Notes under the pieces: model-generated
What the model was told of the DNA's origin: nothing
Databases searched by the model: none
What the model saw: the letters and a program-made list of their open reading frames with translations, nothing else
Shown: one piece after another, positions 7,158 through 12,729 of the stretch
Numbering within the stretch: position 1 is the first letter of the stretch
Layout of the letters: each line of letters begins with the position of its first letter
Assembly: GCA_026692885.1 (NCBI GenBank)
Contig: JAPLNJ010000763.1
Location: 1-12,729 of the forward strand
DNA length: 12,729 nt
Direction of reading: 5' to 3'
Origin: Planctomycetota bacterium
GTDB taxonomy: Bacteria; Planctomycetota; Planctomycetia; Pirellulales; Pirellulaceae
Made by a program: the position numbers and the translations under genes

Positions 7158-7200
7158 GAAGCGTCAGCAAGGAAACGCCGCACTTCCTCACGGACGCTTC
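7158..7200. terminator. Imperfect hairpin after the lyase gene, possible terminator
   Basis: Arms 7158-7174 and 7184-7200 pair at 13 of 17 positions around a 9-base loop, starting 19 bases after the stop codon. There is no T-run, so termination is a guess. The GAAGCGTCAGCAAGGAA arm also resembles a repeat I recall as common in planctomycete genomes, so it may simply be an interspersed element. Confidence 0.4.
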
Positions 7201-7235
7201 GCGATTACGGTGCGCAACGTTCCGATAACGGCCCT

Positions 7236-7252
7236 GGTGGGCACAGCCCACC
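7236..7252. repeat. Short perfect hairpin GGTGGGC-ACA-GCCCACC
   Basis: A 7-bp perfect stem with a 3-base loop. It ends one base before the start of the region that is duplicated upstream of the second BBP7 gene, so it marks the left edge of the duplicated unit. Confidence 0.6.
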
Positions 7253-7313
7253 CTCTCGTTCCGTCGCGGGCTAGATCAACAGCCTGCGAGCTCGATGGAT
7301 TCGCCACCCAAGA

Positions 7314-7535
7314 GTGAGACAGTCCAATGGGATACCCGCGGACTACGCTGAATCCACGCATTTCAAGTTATTAAGGATCAACGACTTACACAATTTGAAC
7401 AACTGTAATGACTGTAGCGACTATAGCGTTCCTGCGGCTTTTTCCAGCCGTGACGAATTTCCGCGTGAGCAGAAAGCTTGCGAGTCGATACAGGTGTTAC
7501 ATCCGTTAAGGGTGGAAGCGGCCTGGGGCGTATGA
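7314..7535 (+). CDS. Possible upstream ORF, 73 aa, paralogous to 9535-9768
   Basis: The GTG-started frame encodes a 73-aa product starting MRQSNGIPADYAES with a Cys/Ser/Asp stretch and the block SVPAAFSSRDEF. The homologous region before the second BBP7 gene keeps the same frame, start codon and stop position within a few codons. Many base differences between the copies are synonymous, for example Arg AGA/CGA and Leu TTA/TTG, and one 9-base indel keeps the frame. There is no Shine-Dalgarno sequence. The alternative is a non-coding leader whose frame stays open by chance. I do not recognise the product. Confidence 0.25.
   Translation: MRQSNGIPADYAESTHFKLLRINDLHNLNNCNDCSDYSVPAAFSSRDEFPREQKACESIQVLHPLRVEAAWGV
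7404..7430 (+). promoter_or_regulatory. Three 9-base iterons before BBP7 gene 1
   Basis: Tandem units TGTAATGAC, TGTAGCGAC and TATAGCGTT. The equivalent place before the second gene has TGTAGCGAT, TGTAGCGGC and TGTAGCGTT. A small hairpin (CGGCT, 6-base loop, AGCCG; 7435-7450) follows within a block identical in both copies. Such spaced iterons could be an operator, but no regulator is known and this is inference. Confidence 0.4.
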
Positions 7536-7605
7536 ATGATCACGCACAGCAGACTCGCCGACACGGCGATGATGCAATGAAGACGTACTGCGGGGAGCGA
7601 GAACA

Positions 7606-8823
7606 ATGAGACTCGAAAAACTGTTTGTGGCGTTGCTAAGCGTCATCACCGTGCTGCTGGGCAACCGGGCGGTCGTCGCCGAAGAGGAAACGTTGCCGCC
7701 CAGCATCGTGGTCGACGCCCGTGTCTTGGATGACGCGGGCCAAGTTCCAACCCAGGTAGCGGATGAAGTTGAACCGTCCTACTTGGTTCCCCAGGAATAC
7801 GAGGTTCATCCTCTGGTTCACAGATCTCGCTGGAATGTCGCAGCCGATGCGATCGTCTGGACCCGGTTCGGCTCGCCGAATGTACCGCTGCTGCGTGACT
7901 ATTCAGCGATCCTGCGAAACGGCGCGAATCCGCCGACGCCGGCGCTGGCCGATCAGCCGGCCGTCATGCTGGACTACACAGGCAAGCTGAAGCCGAGTAC
8001 CGGGCCGGATTTGCTCAATTCGCGGGACTTTGAGTTTGACTATGAGCTCGGTCCGAGGCTCAGCCTGACCTGCAGCACGGATCACGGTTTCGATGTGGAA
8101 CTAGCCGGCTTCGGTATCAACCACTGGTCGACAGCCATGAGCCGTGTCTCGGACCTCGATTCCAAGGACCTCAAGAGCGGTTTACAGTTTGATGCCCCCG
8201 GATTCGCCGCCGCCGGGTTCAAGTCGCCGATGCGATTCGATTGGGAATCGAGGCTGTCTAGTGTGGAGGCCAACGTGAGATGGTTTGATCGCCCCTGGCT
8301 GCAGTGGCTCATCGGTTTCCGCTACCTGGACTTCGAGGAAAATCTCCAGGGCGCGTTCTCCGAGGCGGCTCCGGGTGTTATCTTGCCGAATACCTTGGTC
8401 CCTAACCTCGCCCCGAGTGTCTTCTGGTCGAGCAACACCACGAATCATTTGTATGGCGGCCAAGTGGGGACGGATATGTGCTTCTGGAACCGCGGCGGTC
8501 CGATGGCCATCACAGGAATGTTGAAGGCCGGACTCTACTACAATTCTGCGGAACAAACGAGTGTCTTGCCAGGTCTTGGCAGGTCCGTCACCGCCCTGGG
8601 TGACGAGGTTTCGTTGGTTGCGGAAACGGGACTCCAGAGCACGTGGCGGATCACGGATTGGATGTCTCTACGATTGGGCTATCAACTCCTGGTGCTACAG
8701 GGCGTGGCGATGGCTCCCAGCCAAATTCCGGTCAGCAACGTGGTGCAGGGCAGCTCGGAGATCCGCGCCAAGGACACGCTGCTCCTGCACGGAATGACGG
8801 CCGGACTCGAGGTGCGGTTCTAG
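7606..8823 (+). CDS. BBP7-family outer-membrane beta-barrel protein, copy 1
   Basis: 405 aa. Residues 1-25 are a signal peptide (LFVALLSVITVLLG core, cleavage after AVVA), so it goes to the periplasm or outer membrane. The rest alternates polar and aromatic residues as in beta-strands, with the family-like phrases GFGINHWS, VRWFDRPWLQWLIGFRYLDFEE and LRLGYQLLVLQGVAMAPSQIP. It ends ...GLEVRF with a C-terminal Phe, the usual signature of outer-membrane barrels. I recognise it as the planctomycete family BBP7 (putative beta-barrel porin-7), whose transport role is unproven. GGGGAG lies 8 bases before the ATG. It is paralogous to the gene at 9835; the first 50 or so codons are nearly identical and the mature part much less so. 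Confidence 0.88.
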   Translation: MRLEKLFVALLSVITVLLGNRAVVAEEETLPPSIVVDARVLDDAGQVPTQVADEVEPSYLVPQEYEVHPLVHRSRWNVAADAIVWTRFGSPNVPLLRDYSAILRNGANPPTPALADQPAVMLDYTGKLKPSTGPDLLNSRDFEFDYELGPRLSLTCSTDHGFDVELAGFGINHWSTAMSRVSDLDSKDLKSGLQFDAPGFAAAGFKSPMRFDWESRLSSVEANVRWFDRPWLQWLIGFRYLDFEENLQGAFSEAAPGVILPNTLVPNLAPSVFWSSNTTNHLYGGQVGTDMCFWNRGGPMAITGMLKAGLYYNSAEQTSVLPGLGRSVTALGDEVSLVAETGLQSTWRITDWMSLRLGYQLLVLQGVAMAPSQIPVSNVVQGSSEIRAKDTLLLHGMTAGLEVRF

Positions 8824-8836
8824 CCCCAACCGCGGC

Positions 8837-9086
8837 CTAGCACCAAACGGTATTTCGGCCCTTGCGCGTAAAGAATGGGAGTTAACGGTTCAACCTGGAC
8901 GGGTCGCTAGACAAGGGGTCAGACGTACAGATTTCAGTTTTCGCGGTCCTGTGCCCAACCACCTGGAAAGCCTTCTGTCCGCGAAAACTGAAATCTGTAC
9001 GTCTGACCCCAGCCGGCGGTCCTGCTATGCGAAACCGTAAGACCTCATTCTTTACGCGACAGGATCAAGAAACCGTTTGGTGCTAG
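8837..9086. mobile_element. Non-autonomous palindromic element with three nested stems
   Basis: Three nested perfect inverted repeats lie one inside another: 8837-8851 with 9072-9086 (15 bp), 8865-8877 with 9046-9058 (13 bp), and 8915-8946 with 8979-9010 (32 bp, 32-base loop). No ORF is inside. The inner arm begins GGGGTCAGACGTACAG; I recall the motif GGGGTCAGACGTA from palindromic elements linked to REP-associated tyrosine transposases, but that is memory and not a search. No clear target duplication is visible at the outer ends. Confidence 0.8.
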
Positions 9087-9110
9087 CCCGGATTAGTCAT
9101 GGTCCTGTAG

Positions 9111-9159
9111 GCCGGAACAAGCGACCGGAAGCACTGCCGGAACTTCGGTCGCTTCCGGC
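9111..9159. repeat. Palindromic repeat with GCCGGAA arms
   Basis: Left arm 9111-9127 (GCCGGAACAAGCGACCG) pairs with 9146-9159 (CGGTCGCTTCCGGC) apart from a 3-base bulge. It lies 25 bases past the three-stem element. It looks like another small interspersed palindrome. Confidence 0.6.
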
Positions 9160-9366
9160 GCGTGGCGTCTGCACCAAGCGGGTTCTTCCTACGAGCGTCG
9201 GTTGCGTCGTTCCGGCATAGCTTTGCGGGCGTTGATCGCAACACTGCGAAATGCCGACGCTGCTAGCTGGTCCCGTCCGAGAAGCTCCCGACGTAAGTCG
9301 GCGAGAACAGGCCCGCCAACTCCTAACACCGCGGTGCCGCATCGATCAAGGCCGCTCAGATCGTGA

Positions 9367-9471
9367 GTTGTGAGCGGCAAGGCGCTAGCCGCCGGTGGAT
9401 TGGGGTTGTGAGCGGCAAGGCGCTAGCCGCCGGTGGCGTTCGGAACCGGCGGCTAGCGCCTTGCCGCTCAC
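9367..9471. repeat. Two direct and one inverted copy of a 27-32 bp repeat
   Basis: Copies 9367-9398 and 9405-9436 are identical over 32 bases and are separated by only 6 bases. A 27-base inverted copy lies at 9445-9471. The core is GAGCGGCAAGGCGCTAGCC. I recall this core as a very abundant repeat in Pirellula/Rhodopirellula-like genomes. The inverted pair would fold into a 27-bp hairpin with an 8-base loop. It is not a CRISPR array: spacing is too short and one unit is inverted. Confidence 0.85.
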
Positions 9472-9534
9472 CCATCTCGTTCCGTCGCCGACTAGATCAA
9501 TGATCTGCGCACGGGATGGATTCGCCAAACAAGC

Positions 9535-9768
9535 GTGCGACAGTCGAATTCGATGCCCGCGAACCGCTCGGAATACGCCGAATCTCCATGCTGTAAGTTG
9601 TTAATGATCAATGACTTGCGAGGTTCAATCGACTGTAGCGATTGTAGCGGCTGTAGCGTTCCTGCGGCTTTTTCCAGCCGTGACGAATTTTCGCGCGAGT
9701 GGAATACGTGCGAGTCGATACAGGTGTTACATCCGTTAAGGGTAGAAGCGACGGGGGCATATGATTGA
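9535..9768 (+). CDS. Possible upstream ORF, 77 aa, paralogous to 7314-7535
   Basis: GTG-started frame beginning MRQSNSMPANRSEYAES, containing the same SVPAAFSSRDEF and CESIQVLHPLRVEA blocks as the ORF before the first BBP7 gene. It is longer than its paralogue at two places by whole codons, so the frame is kept. No Shine-Dalgarno sequence, no recognised domain, and rich in Ser and Cys near the middle because of the 9-base iterons. It may be a leader region and not a gene. Confidence 0.25.
   Translation: MRQSNSMPANRSEYAESPCCKLLMINDLRGSIDCSDCSGCSVPAAFSSRDEFSREWNTCESIQVLHPLRVEATGAYD
9634..9660 (+). promoter_or_regulatory. Three 9-base iterons before BBP7 gene 2
   Basis: Units TGTAGCGAT, TGTAGCGGC and TGTAGCGTT are head to tail, differing only in the last two bases. 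They are in the same place, relative to the gene and the following CGGCT/AGCCG hairpin (9665-9680), as the iterons before copy 1. Possible regulator-binding sites; inference only. Confidence 0.42.
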
Positions 9769-9834
9769 TCACTCACAGCAAACTCGCCGACAGGGCGACG
9801 ACGCAATGAAGACGTACTGCGGGGAGCGAGAAAA

Positions 9835-11100
9835 ATGAGACTCGAAAAGTTGTTTGTGGCGTTGCTAAGCGTCATCACCGTGCTGCTGGGCAACCGAGCG
9901 GTCGTCGCGGAAGGGGAAACGTCGCCGCAGAGCATCGTGGTCGACGCCCGTGTCTGGCATGATGCGGGCCAAGTTCCCTTCCCACAGCCTGACGACGTCG
10001 AGCCCACGCACAGGTCTCTCCCGGAGTACGAACTCTCCACTTTTGGTGTGGGACCGCGATGGGAAGTATCCGTGGATGCCATCGTCTTGGCCCGACTCGG
10101 CACGCCGAACGTCAGCCTGCTGCGAGACTGGCAGGATAACTGGCGAGACAAAGAAAGAACTAGGTACACGAACCTAAAAGCGAGCCAGCCCTTCGTGATC
10201 CTTGACAACGAAGGTGGACTCACACGAAGCAGCGGTGCAGAACAACTCAACTCGCGGGACTTTGATTTGGGAGTCGAAGCCGGCCCTCGGATCAGCCTGA
10301 CCCGGTATCTTGATCAGGGCTATGATGTGGAGTTGTCTGGCTTCGGTATCAATCATTGGTCGAGTACCAGAACCCGCGTCTCGGATCCCCAGAGTCTGGA
10401 CCCGAACAATAAAGAGCTCCTAGGTTTGCAGTTTGATGCACCGGGCTTCTCGGCGGTCGGATTCAAGACCCCGATGCAATTCGAGTGGGCGTCTAGGTTG
10501 TACAGCATGGAGGTCAACTTGCGTTGGTTCGATCGGCCCTGGATACATTCGTTGATCGGCTTTCGCTACGTACAGTTCGAGGAAAGTCTACTGGGGCAGT
10601 TCCCAGCGGCAGTTCCCGAATATGATGTGTCGGGGGACTATATCATCCTGCCGGCGGGCAAAGCCAATAGGACCTTCTGGTCCAGCAAGGTTGCGAATCA
10701 TCTCTGGGGTGGCCAGTTGGGTACAGACATTACCCTCTGGGATCGTGGCGGCCTGTTGAGTGTTAGCAGTTCCGCGAAGGTGGGTCTGTACTACAATCGC
10801 GAAGAGCAAACCAGTTCCTCACCAGATTATGGGCCCGTCAGCGCCCAGTTGGACGAACTCGCGTTCCTCGGCGAAATCGGCGTGATGACTAAGTGGCGAG
10901 TCACGGACCGGATTGACTTCCGCTTGGGATACCAACTCATGTGGCTCCAGGGGGTGGCGCTCGCACCGAGCCAAATTCCCGTCAGCAGCCTCAGCGGGAA
11001 GTGGGATCAGCGTTACCTCGATCGCAACCCCACCTCGGTCAGCGGCAATAGCACGGTGTTGTTCCACGGCAGTACCGCGGGTTTCGAAGTGAAATTCTAA
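9835..11100 (+). CDS. BBP7-family outer-membrane beta-barrel protein, copy 2
   Basis: 421 aa, a paralogue of the gene at 7606 in the same orientation. The signal peptide (residues 1-25) is identical to that of copy 1, and the next 20 residues (SIVVDARV, DAGQVP) are nearly so. The mature barrel diverges with several short indels but keeps the landmarks GFGINHWS, LRWFDRPW, LIGFRYVQFEE and GYQLMWLQGVALAPSQIPVS. It ends ...FEVKF with the C-terminal Phe expected for outer-membrane insertion. GGGGAG lies 8 bases before the ATG, and the leader is duplicated with the gene. A barrel protein of unknown cargo; two diverged copies may differ in surface loops. Confidence 0.88.
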   Translation: MRLEKLFVALLSVITVLLGNRAVVAEGETSPQSIVVDARVWHDAGQVPFPQPDDVEPTHRSLPEYELSTFGVGPRWEVSVDAIVLARLGTPNVSLLRDWQDNWRDKERTRYTNLKASQPFVILDNEGGLTRSSGAEQLNSRDFDLGVEAGPRISLTRYLDQGYDVELSGFGINHWSSTRTRVSDPQSLDPNNKELLGLQFDAPGFSAVGFKTPMQFEWASRLYSMEVNLRWFDRPWIHSLIGFRYVQFEESLLGQFPAAVPEYDVSGDYIILPAGKANRTFWSSKVANHLWGGQLGTDITLWDRGGLLSVSSSAKVGLYYNREEQTSSSPDYGPVSAQLDELAFLGEIGVMTKWRVTDRIDFRLGYQLMWLQGVALAPSQIPVSSLSGKWDQRYLDRNPTSVSGNSTVLFHGSTAGFEVKF

Positions 11101-11270
11101 GGGCCTGAGACAGCTTGCGATTCGTCCGGGACTGTGCTCGGACGAAGCGACCGTCTCGCGAGTGACACCTCTCCTCACCAAGGGGAGGTCGGGAGGGGTT
11201 GCAGTATGATTCCGCGTTTGGGGCTGGGGAAGGCTTCCCGGCGGAGGCCTGCGTGATCCACGACTCTTCC
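11101..11270. other. Gene-less stretch after BBP7 gene 2
   Basis: No gene is seen. A purine-rich patch near 11175-11200 (AAGGGGAGGTCGGGAGGGG, facing CCTCTCCTC) can form a weak hairpin. No clear terminator with a T-run was found. Confidence 0.4.
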
Positions 11271-11543
11271 GCCCCAAAGGGGCCAAAACAAATCAGCCCA
11301 GGGCAGAGCGTCGCGGCGACAGCCGCAGAGCGACGCCCTGGGTACGGGTTCGATTCAGCACGGTAGCCCTGAAAGGGCGAAACAAATCGGTTCTTCCCGC
11401 ACGCATCGTTCGTCCGATGCGGTCAAGGCTTGTTTCGCCCCTTCAGGGCTGGTGTTCTCAATCTTCTCATAACCCAGGGCGGCGCTACGCGGCTACGCCG
11501 CTCCGCTCTGCCCTGGGCTGATTTGTGGCTGCCCCTGTGGGGC
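11271..11543. mobile_element. 273-bp nested palindromic element
   Basis: Outer arms 11271-11310 and 11504-11543 match at 35 of 40 positions. Inner arms 11365-11385 and 11430-11450 match at 20 of 21. Each outer half contains its own CCCAGGGC/GCCCTGGG hairpin (11297-11304 with 11335-11342 on the left). No ORF is inside. The phrases AAATCAGCCCAGGGC and GCCCTGAAAGGGCG recur as palindromes; I recall similar ones from planctomycetes. It looks like a non-autonomous element, or two elements nested in each other. Confidence 0.75.
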
Positions 11544-11703
11544 GAAAACCTGTGGATCACGATCAGGGGTGCCCCAGGGGCTACTCGGTCATCCTGGATT
11601 TCGTAATCACTCCGCGAAGCAAACCAAAATGGAACAGAATCAGGCATTCGGAAAAACACCAATTCAAGGCAAAATCAGACAAAGTGAACACTCCAGCGAG
11701 GAC
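11544..11703. other. AT-richer gene-less stretch
   Basis: This stretch is visibly less GC-rich than its surroundings (for example CAAACCAAAATGGAACAG). It has no convincing ORF or hairpin. It may be old intergenic DNA or a horizontally acquired scrap. Confidence 0.4.
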
Positions 11704-11723
11704 CTGAATTCTGGCGAATTCAG
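11704..11723. repeat. Palindrome CTGAATTC-TGGC-GAATTCAG
   Basis: A perfect 8-bp stem with a 4-base loop, 33 bases beyond the stop of the isochorismatase gene (minus strand). It could end that transcript, but no T-run follows on the minus strand. It also resembles a common planctomycete repeat. Confidence 0.5.
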
Positions 11724-11756
11724 CTGCATTCCGAGGACGACCGGTTGCGCCCGTCT

Positions 11757-12353
11757 TCAAGACGGAACGGGGACAGGCGGTTCCTCGCGCACCAGCAGGC
11801 TGATCTGTTTGAATTCCGAGGTTCCGGCCACCTCGCACCACTCGAACAGCGCGGCTTCAGTCGTGGTCAAGGTCGCTCCGGCAGATTCCATGCGTTGGAT
11901 CGCAATCCGGTAGTCGAGTTCGTGGCGGGACCCCACAGCGTCCACCGCGACGTAAACGCGAAAGCCTTCGCTTAACAGATCCAGCACCGTCTGCTGGACA
12001 CAGACATGCGTCTCGACGCCCACCACCAGCACCTTCTGTCGGCCGCGTTCGGCGAAGTCCCCGAACAGGTCCGTGCACTCACGGCAGCTGAACATCACTT
12101 TGGCGGGAATTTCACCGAGTCGTTCGGCCAATACGGCTGCCGTTTTTCCCAACCCCTGGGGGTATTGTTCCGTCGCGGTCGCCGGCAGTCCCAGCAGCTT
12201 GGCGCCGTCAATTAGTCGGCGGATGTTCCAGACGAGCAACTCGTGATGGGGGATGACACGCAGCAGTCTGTCCTGGACATCCACCACCAACAGCGCCGTG
12301 TCGTCGCGCGACATCAAGTCATGACTCCGCGCGGGCATCTCGGTTACCAACAT
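11757..12353 (-). CDS. Isochorismatase-family cysteine hydrolase
   Basis: 198 aa, cytoplasmic, a usual length for the family. The complete catalytic triad is visible: D25 in LLVVDVQD, K85 in PAKVMFS and C118 in VGVETHVCVQQT. The phrases TEQYPQGLG and the GVETHVC/LDLL region match the ISOC1/ISOC2-like subgroup more than true isochorismate pyruvate-hydrolases (which lie in siderophore clusters); the substrate is therefore unknown. The ATG at 12353 is preceded on the minus strand by GAGGAG at a distance of 10 bases. The frame stays open a further 118 codons upstream, but that part runs through palindromic repeats and has no family resemblance, so I exclude it. It has no operon partner in the window. 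Confidence 0.92.
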   Translation of the reverse strand: MLVTEMPARSHDLMSRDDTALLVVDVQDRLLRVIPHHELLVWNIRRLIDGAKLLGLPATATEQYPQGLGKTAAVLAERLGEIPAKVMFSCRECTDLFGDFAERGRQKVLVVGVETHVCVQQTVLDLLSEGFRVYVAVDAVGSRHELDYRIAIQRMESAGATLTTTEAALFEWCEVAGTSEFKQISLLVREEPPVPVPS

Positions 12354-12363
12354 GCTGATGGAT

Positions 12364-12369
12364 CTCCTC
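12364..12369 (-). promoter_or_regulatory. Ribosome binding site deciding the isochorismatase start
   Basis: GAGGAG on the minus strand, 10 bases before the ATG at 12353. It supports a 198-aa protein over the much longer open frame. Confidence 0.65.
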
Positions 12370-12484
12370 ACGCGGCCACAGGCCGCAACCAAAGTAGCCT
12401 GGCTCTCCAGAGCCGTGTCTGTGCGACTCTTCCGTGGCGAGTCGCTGCCAATACGGTAAAGAAATAACCTGGCGAATCGGTGGT

Positions 12485-12539
12485 AGGACGGATTGGCACT
12501 TCGGCCCCGAAACATCGGGCCGAAGTGCCAATCCGTTCT
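12485..12539. repeat. Long hairpin with perfect 20-bp stem
   Basis: Arms 12488-12507 and 12517-12536 are exact reverse complements around a 9-base loop. They extend three more pairs outward with one G-T wobble. The outer 15 bases recur in reverse at 619-633. It lies in the leader region of the isochorismatase gene. Confidence 0.8.
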
Positions 12540-12579
12540 TCGGTCAAACCACGGACTTGTTCTTTTCCAGCCCCTACGC

Positions 12580-12644
12580 TGGGATGGCGAGGCTCCTGCC
12601 GAGCCGCGTATTATGACCTGCTCGGCAGGAGCCTCGCCCTCCCA
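12580..12644. repeat. Interspersed hairpin with 25-bp arms
   Basis: Arms 12580-12604 and 12620-12644 pair at 24 of 25 positions around a 15-base loop. Translated on the minus strand it gives GEAPAEQ and SAGASPS. I recall this phrase as a frequent false-coding signature in planctomycete genomes, caused by this repeat being read as protein. Confidence 0.8.
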
Positions 12645-12729
12645 TTCCACGGGCAGCCGAGGTCTCAATAATGCCGCCAGCGGCCAGAAACACGCTCCGG
12701 CCGCCAAACGAAGCCGACTGAGAAGATAC
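12645..12729. other. Window end, nothing recognised
   Basis: No gene start or end that I can support on either strand. A GGCCGCC/GGCGGCC-like patch may be part of another repeat cut by the window edge. Confidence 0.3.

Larger units (their letters stand above)
7254..7605 (+). repeat. Duplicated upstream region, copy 1
   Basis: This stretch aligns along its length with 9475-9834. Both begin TCTCGTTCCGTCG and end at the ATG of a BBP7 gene. Similarity is patchy at first and strong near the gene. Two long exact blocks are shared: 7424-7460 (37 bases) with 9654-9690, and 7479-7513 (35 bases) with 9709-9743. It also holds 9-base iterons, a small hairpin, a possible upstream ORF (7314-7535) and a 10-codon micro-ORF (7577-7609). 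It should contain the promoter of the first BBP7 gene, probably in the conserved blocks. Confidence 0.85.
8824..9474. other. 650-base gene-less repeat cluster between the two BBP7 units
   Basis: No convincing gene. From left to right it holds a 250-bp three-stem palindromic element, a GCCGGAA hairpin and a triple 27-32 bp repeat. One minus-strand ORF (9189-9380) gives protein-like text but starts inside a repeat and matches nothing I know. The cluster separates the two copies of the duplicated BBP7 unit. Confidence 0.7.
9475..9834 (+). repeat. Duplicated upstream region, copy 2
   Basis: Homologous to 7254-7605 from TCTCGTTCCGTCG up to the BBP7 start codon, with the same order of parts: iterons at 9634-9660, an identical 37-base block at 9654-9690, an identical 35-base block at 9709-9743, and the ribosome site GGGGAG at 9821-9826. 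The left edge again touches a palindromic repeat, but of a different family from copy 1. Confidence 0.85.

Noticed and set aside
7394..7427. TTGAAC and TATAGC as a sigma-70 promoter of BBP7 gene 1
   Set aside because: The spacing is about 21 bases and the boxes are not kept in the homologous second leader.
9189..9380. 63-codon minus-strand frame with protein-like text
   Set aside because: It starts with TTG inside the 32-base repeat, has no ribosome site and no recognised relatives; a decayed gene scrap is possible but cannot be supported.
9367..9471. Possible CRISPR array
   Set aside because: Only two direct copies, separated by 6 bases, plus one inverted copy; no spacers of CRISPR size and no cas genes.
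9492..10250. 252-codon minus-strand frame across the second leader and the BBP7 start
   Set aside because: It is antisense to a recognised gene. The partial match to minus-strand frames near 7421-7706 is simply a result of the DNA duplication.
12354..12707. 118-residue N-terminal extension of the isochorismatase-like protein
   Set aside because: It is translated from two palindromic repeats, and the family domain and ribosome site both point to the ATG at 12353.

Overview
The window looks like a chromosomal stretch from a planctomycete, probably of the Pirellulales type. The base composition is GC-rich. Two outer-membrane proteins belong to the BBP7 beta-barrel family, which is nearly confined to Planctomycetes. 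Intergenic gaps are wide and packed with interspersed palindromic repeats of kinds I recall from Pirellula- and Rhodopirellula-like genomes. This assignment rests on family knowledge and was not tested by a search. I see no tRNA, rRNA, CRISPR array, phage module or toxin-antitoxin pair.

Layout. Positions 1-666 hold repeats and at most one doubtful small ORF. Positions 667-3088 form a minus-strand block, read right to left: a cold-shock-domain protein, a small unrecognised ORF, cheB and cheR. The small ORF stops 3 bases before cheB, and cheB stops 11 bases before cheR, so these are probably one transcription unit. Positions 3089-3739 are non-coding and hold a small palindromic insertion sitting at what looks like the 3' end of a decayed gene. 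Positions 3740-7138 encode a large secreted heparinase II/III-like protein, a probable polysaccharide lyase. Positions 7139-11100 hold two paralogous BBP7 genes in tandem; each carries its own copy of a roughly 350-base upstream region, and about 650 bases of repeats lie between the two units. Positions 11101-11756 are repeats only. Positions 11757-12353 (minus) encode an isochorismatase-family hydrolase, and its upstream region to the window end is again repeats.

How the genes work together. CheR and CheB are the adaptation enzymes of chemotaxis, methylating and demethylating receptor glutamates; no receptor, CheW, CheA or CheY lies in the window. The lyase and the two BBP7 barrels are exported proteins and fit a surface-polysaccharide lifestyle, but no sequence evidence links them in one pathway. 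The isochorismatase-like enzyme stands alone.

The most interesting points are: (1) the tandem BBP7 duplication, in which the promoter/leader/signal-peptide part is much better conserved than the mature barrel, with conserved 9-base iterons, a small hairpin and possible upstream ORFs; (2) the unrecognised small ORF coupled to cheB and overlapping the cold-shock gene; (3) a dense set of at least seven distinct palindromic element families, including three large multi-stem ones. I did not find a clear undescribed defence or mobile system.
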